From: Salminus brasiliensis | Taxonomy: Eukaryota; Chordata; Actinopteri; Characiformes; Bryconidae | DNA: 64,000 bases | Direction of reading: 5' to 3' | Assembly: GCF_030463535.1 (NCBI RefSeq) | Contig: NC_132888.1 | Location: 8,661,581 to 8,725,580 of the forward strand | Shown: positions 60,314 through 64,000 of the stretch, in pieces | Layout of the letters: every line of letters begins with the position of its first letter | Position numbering within the stretch: position 1 is the stretch's first letter | Translations under genes and position numbers: made by a program | Notes under the pieces: model-generated | Told to the model about the DNA's origin: nothing | Database searches by the model: none | The model's input: only the letters and a program-made list of their open reading frames with translations

Positions 60314-63300
60314 CTGAGTATTACACAGTATTACACAATAAAAGCCTACTGTCACAGTCATAACAAAGCCTTGTAAGTCTTAGAAATGTTAAAACCATTG
60401 GGTCTTATTCACCAACCAAAATTTCTTCTTAAAACACACTTCTTTTACAAAGATTCTGACACTCAAAACAATTTTTAGAGATTAAAAACACATCCTACAT
60501 CTGAGACATCTAGACTTTTTGCTAGACTGCCCAGAAGAGGCAATTTTGCTTCACTGACTGGCTGAGGGAATGACTGACTGAACATTGTTGAAAAACCCAT
60601 GCGCAAAGACTCCTACCTCCTGTTTATCTAGAAGACATTTTGCCACAAAGCTAACAATAAAATAGATAAAATCTTAGGTAAGCTGAGGTTGGGTCTCCTG
60701 ACTCAACATCACTACCGCAGCATTAGCAGCACCCTTGCCAAGCATTGCTACTGCTGTGTTGGCATCGCTACTGGCCTCGCCCAACTTTGCTACCATGGCG
60801 TTAGCATCGCTCCATCGCACCAGCTGCCAGTCTCACACGGTGTTGTTACTGCACTGATAACATTAATACCACAGTGACTGCTGGCTTTGCCCAGCATTGT
60901 TATTGCGGCGATCGCATGTCTACTTCGCCAACCACCAGCCTCCCCACTGTTGAAATGCCATTGACCATTTTATTGGCCAATGGTGGCCCAGCAAAACTAG
61001 GCTTGTCTGTTTTTAGGATGTTTTGCAAGAACAAGTTCTTAGGAAGATATTAGTGAATAAGGCCCCTTCTTCACTTTATTGCAAGTTGATCTAACAGGAC
61101 ATTGTTAATTATAAATTAAGTCCTTTTTATGACAGTTTATGTTTGTCTTTTTTTAACTAAAATATTTTCAAATGGTAGAAATAAACAAGAAAATAAAGCC
61201 ATAACCTACCGTTGTTCTTAGTCTCCTCAAACTCTCTGCGAGCTGCTTCAATGTAACGCTGCACTAAGACCTTGATCACCTGCAGGCGATATGGCACTCT
61301 GCCTTCCCCCTGACCTTCGCTCAGGTTCTGGGTACTGCCAGACTGATCAGAGCGAAAACTCATTAACCTTGAACACTGAAATTTTAAAATACGAATGGTT
61401 GTCCATAACACTTACCACGGATGAGACTGGAGGGTAGTCGGTGCTACCTGAAGTATTTCTTCGGAAGGTACTCCTACATAAAGCACAGAGAAAAGCTTGT
61501 AATCACTGCCAGATCTGTCAGATCTATTGTATTCAAATCTAGCGAAACCTTCCTCAAAATACTTATGATGCTGCTTGTTAAACTGACCTACCTCATCACA
61601 TGTAATAATGCCTTGGGGGAAGGTAGGATATTGAAAGGCACGGGCATAGTGAGGCCCTCTCTGAAATAGCTGAGGTACAGCTTGGAACGAGCAAACTTCC
61701 ATTCAACGTCGGCATCGTTCTGGAAGATGTAGAAAGGTACTCTTTTGTTTTCCTTTTTATTTTCATTGATCAATACACCTGCTCATTTATTGTTTCTTTT
61801 ACAGTCAAGGGTATGTAAAAAAAAAGAGCTTAGCCTGCTTTTGTTGGAGTAACTGCTGTGAGGATTTGATTGTGTTCAGCCATCAGAGCATTAGTCAGGT
61901 ATTGATGTTGGATGATTAGTTCTGGACCACAAACCTCGCTCCAACTTATCTCAAAACTCTTGGATGGAGCTCCATTACTTACTCCATTACACTTTCACTG
62001 CTCCACAGCACAGTGCTAGGGGGCTTTAGACCCCTGTAGCCCACTTCTGGCATTGGCCATGGTGGACTTAGGGTCTCGACTGTCCAGTAAAGGCTTTCTA
62101 CTAGATTTTGGAGGAGCATTGCTGCAAGGATTTGATTGCATTCAGCAACAAGAGCGTATGTGAGGTCAGGATGTTGAATGATCATCACCCTAACTCATCC
62201 CAAAAGTGCTGGCATTAGACATGGTACCAATAGGTTTACGTTTTTCTGGTCCAGAGAGGCCATTAGTGAGGCCTGTTCTAGTGGCAGTGCTTCTCTACAG
62301 GGTCTAGACAAGCTGTTTGTGTGTGTGCATTTGCACATCTGTGTCAGCAATAGGTGCAATGTAAAGTAACTGAGTGCATTCATTAGAAAGGGTGTTCACA
62401 AGTCAGGTAGCTCACCTCAATCTTTTGAAATGAGTTGGTTATCATGGCAATGAGCATGTTCAGCAGCACAATGACAATGATCAGAGTGAAAATCCCATAC
62501 AGTGCTCTGCCCACAAACTCGGCCATAACGTAGTCGGGCATGTCCACATATTCCTGTTTGAACACTCCAAACATAGTCCAGAAGAGAAAGTTAAAGGTCT
62601 TGTTGAGCCTGTAGTTAAGGAAGTCATGGAAGATGGTTAGTTTTTGCAGCATGTATATGTTCAGCATGGTTGAAATGTCATATTGAGACCATATTAGGCA
62701 ACGTTTGTCAGTACCTGCCAAGCTGAGAGCCTACATATGGGACATATATGTTGTTCATCCCACACAGAAAAGCAGTTCCAATGATCAACAGGATAAACGC
62801 AAATCTGTCGGGAAAAAGACCAAAAATGTTATTTATGCCACAACATTGGTGAGAAACTGGTCTGCAATCAAGGTATGCATCTAAAAGTTCAGCATATGTT
62901 CAAAAGTTTGTAGACACCTGCTCGTTAGACATATCTTTTGAACTCGAGGGTATTAAAAAAGCGCTAACAGCTCTGTTCTGGAAGGATTTACATTCAAACA
63001 TAACATTGCTGTGAGGATTTGATTGTGTTCAGCCATTAGAGCATTAGTGAGGTCAGGTATTGATGCTGGATGATTAGTTCTGGACCACAAACTTCACTCC
63101 ATCTTATCTCAAAACTATTGGATGGAGCTCCATTACTTAAGAGAACACACTTTCACTGCTCCACAGCACACTGCTAGGGGGCTTTAGACCCCTGTAGCCC
63201 ACTTCTGGCATTGGCCATGGTGGACTTAGGGTCTTGTGCAGATTCTCCAGAGCATCCAATTCTTTTCCAAGGACAATGGACAGCCTGTGTGAGTGGGTGT

Positions 63301-63568
63301 GCCTTATAGTAGCTGAATCCACTGATAGAAGGGGTGTCCGCATACTTTTTGGACATGTATGTTGAAGTGTATGTTCCTAGTCTCATCTTTAACAATCCAC
63401 ACCTCATCATATCGTCTATCATTTTTCCAATGGATATCTGTAGGGTTCCCAGGGATTCGTGGGCTGGTAGTATGTAGGACAAACGTGTGAAGCTCAGCAT
63501 ACTGGTCACAGCAAACAGAATTTCAGCAATCAGCTGAGGATCTTCTTGTCTCCAGTTTTCTCGTGCTG
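60066..63568 (-). CDS. trpc2: trpc2: transient receptor potential cation channel C2, 3' half
   Basis: TRPC2 is a diacylglycerol-gated calcium-permeable channel of vomeronasal-type sensory neurons. Seven minus-strand exons, 5' to 3': 63568/63565-63403, 62804-62715, 62608-62416, 61719-61592, 61473-61416, 61375-61210, 60313-60066. Phases agree and give 347 codons plus stop; the N-terminal ankyrin repeats and S1-S3 lie beyond the window. Seen in order: [20 protein letters not shown] and [17 protein letters not shown] (S4-S5), [20 protein letters not shown] (S5), pore helix with [11 protein letters not shown]6 [23 protein letters not shown] box EWKFAR, the calmodulin/IP3-receptor-binding helix [20 protein letters not shown], and a terminal coiled coil. 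[20 protein letters not shown] is distinctive of TRPC2 among TRPCs. TRPC2 is a pseudogene in humans; this copy is intact where visible. Confidence 0.95.
60660..60965. repeat. Degenerate tandem repeat in the last trpc2 intron
   Basis: Blocks of about 40 bp recur with variation (GCATTGCTACTGCTGTGTTG; TTGCTACCATGGCGTTAGCA; CATTGTTATTGCGGCGATCG). The rest of the intron (60314-61209) shows nothing recognised. Confidence 0.4.
61210..61375 (-). CDS. trpc2: trpc2 exon: calmodulin/IP3R-binding helix
   Basis: Acceptor AAAATTTCAG, donor AACG|GTAGGT, phase 0 to 1. Encodes [20 protein letters not shown] then [33 protein letters not shown]; mouse [24 protein letters not shown]. Confidence 0.96.
61416..61473 (-). 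CDS. trpc2: trpc2 exon: linker
   Basis: Acceptor TTTATGTAG, donor CGTG|GTAAGT, phase 2 to 0. Encodes [23 protein letters not shown] is shared with the mouse linker (SDYPPIGTF). Confidence 0.88.
61592..61719 (-). CDS. trpc2: trpc2 exon: TRP domain
   Basis: Phase 0 to 2. Encodes [20 protein letters not shown] then [22 protein letters not shown]. The EWKFAR box is intact. The first residue is Asn where mouse TRPC2 (as I recall it) has Asp. Confidence 0.97.
61775..62400. mobile_element. Two adjoining MITEs of the TGGACAAAAGTATTGGGACA family in a trpc2 intron
   Basis: GGACCACAAACCTCGCTCCA, CTGTAGCCCACTTCTGGCAT and GCCATGGTGGACTTAGGGTC appear here and again at 62995-63235. A second set of family blocks (AGGATGTTGAATGATCATCA; GCATTCATTAGAAAGGGTGT) follows at 62150-62400. 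Confidence 0.6.
62416..62608 (-). CDS. trpc2: trpc2 exon: pore helix and S6
   Basis: Acceptor CTTAACTACAG, phase 2 to 0, donor TGAG|GTGAGC. Encodes [38 protein letters not shown] and [26 protein letters not shown]. The LFW motif of the TRPC pore is present. Confidence 0.97.
62715..62804 (-). CDS. trpc2: trpc2 exon: transmembrane helix S5
   Basis: Phase 2 to 2. Encodes [29 protein letters not shown]; mouse has LTAFLCGLNNIYVPYQ. Donor GCAG|GTACTG. Confidence 0.95.
62890..63358. mobile_element. MITE of the TGGACAAAAGTATTGGGACA family in a trpc2 intron
   Basis: Left GTTCAAAAGTTTGTAGACAC, right GTCCGCATACTTTTTGGACA. Its 240-bp centre is nearly identical to 61858-62082, so the two are recent relatives or a local duplication. 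Confidence 0.65.
63403..63568 (-). CDS. trpc2: trpc2 exon: S4-S5 region
   Basis: Encodes [30 protein letters not shown]... DDMM, donor TGAG|GTGTGG, ends in phase 2. The acceptor is either GAG|CAG (start 63568) or CAG|CAC (start 63565); I prefer the latter. Confidence 0.93.
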
Positions 63569-63710
63569 CTCATAGTTAACATACACATGTAGAAGCTTTA
63601 GTGACAGTCTAGAATCATGGGTATAAAACATATCTAAAATATCAATACACACTGTATCAAACACACACAACTCAATTCTGTATTAATGCCTTAACCCCCT
63701 AGGCTTATTT

Positions 63711-64000
63711 TGAGTTTTAGGATCTATTATTTAGTAAATATTACGAATGATTTGGCATCTGCTATAAATGATTTAGTATCTACAATAAATGATTCAGTAC
63801 CATCTAAATGATTCAGTAACTGTTATAAATAATTTAATGTGCTATAAATGATTCAGTGTCTACTACAAGTGATTCAGTATCTAAAATATGCGATTCAGTA
63901 CCATCTAAATGATTTAGTAACTGCTATAAATGATTTAGTATCAACTATAAATGATTCAGTATCTACTTTAAATGATTCAGTATCTACTACAAGTGATTCA
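63711..64000 (+). repeat. 21-bp tandem repeat running off the window
   Basis: Units such as ATAAATGATTTAGTATCTAC and ATAAATGATTCAGTATCTAC repeat about 13 times with variants. It lies just upstream (in trpc2 orientation) of the first visible trpc2 exon, in an intron. No exon was seen between 63569 and 64000. Confidence 0.85.

Noticed and set aside
60066..63568. Polycystin-2-like (PKD2L1) channel.
   Set aside because: My first impression from S6-like hydrophobic text; the EWKFAR box, LFW pore motif and [10 protein letters not shown]...NILPSPK are TRPC2 features.

Overview
This is vertebrate nuclear DNA, almost certainly from a teleost fish. It is AT-rich and intron-rich, with GT-AG introns, many microsatellites and several fish-type SINE, LINE and Tc1-like families. 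The coding exons are those of three vertebrate genes. I read exon joins by hand from splice sites, codon phase and recalled family proteins; no alignment was run.

Layout: (1) 1-116 is the last stretch of an unrecognised + strand reading frame, followed by a polyA signal. (2) 5044-37648 (+) is stim1, the ER calcium sensor of store-operated calcium entry. Ten exons encode 589 residues from the hidden EF-hand to the lysine-rich tail; the signal peptide and canonical EF-hand exons lie upstream of the window. (3) 42217-58438 (+) is a complete 23-exon SEL1L3-family gene of 1047 codons. (4) 60066-63568 (-) is the 3' half of trpc2, with seven exons from the S4-S5/TRP region to the C-terminus. sel1l3-like and trpc2 converge, about 1.6 kb apart.

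stim1 and trpc2 belong to one process: STIM1 senses ER calcium depletion and couples to plasma-membrane channels, and TRPC2 is the pheromone-sensing cation channel of vomeronasal-type olfactory neurons. From memory they are also close neighbours in mouse. The SEL1L3-type gene between them is notable because mammalian SEL1L3 lies near STIM2, not STIM1. The simplest reading is that stim1/sel1l3-like and STIM2/SEL1L3 are two halves of one ancient duplicated block.

The most informative details are in the stim1 3' half. Exon 11 has a second in-frame donor that adds exactly 106 codons, the length of the mammalian muscle STIM1L insert. A phase-preserving 81-nt candidate cassette exon sits at the position of the mammalian STIM1A exon. 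Exon 10 can also read through into a short basic tail.

The rest is introns and flanks filled with repeats: three tRNA-derived SINE families (one sharing its 3' tail with local LINE fragments), Tc1-like remnants, several MITE families, fold-back repeats and minisatellites. One minisatellite, a telomere-like 32-bp repeat, makes up most of sel1l3-like intron 10. I saw no CRISPR array, operon or non-eukaryotic gene.
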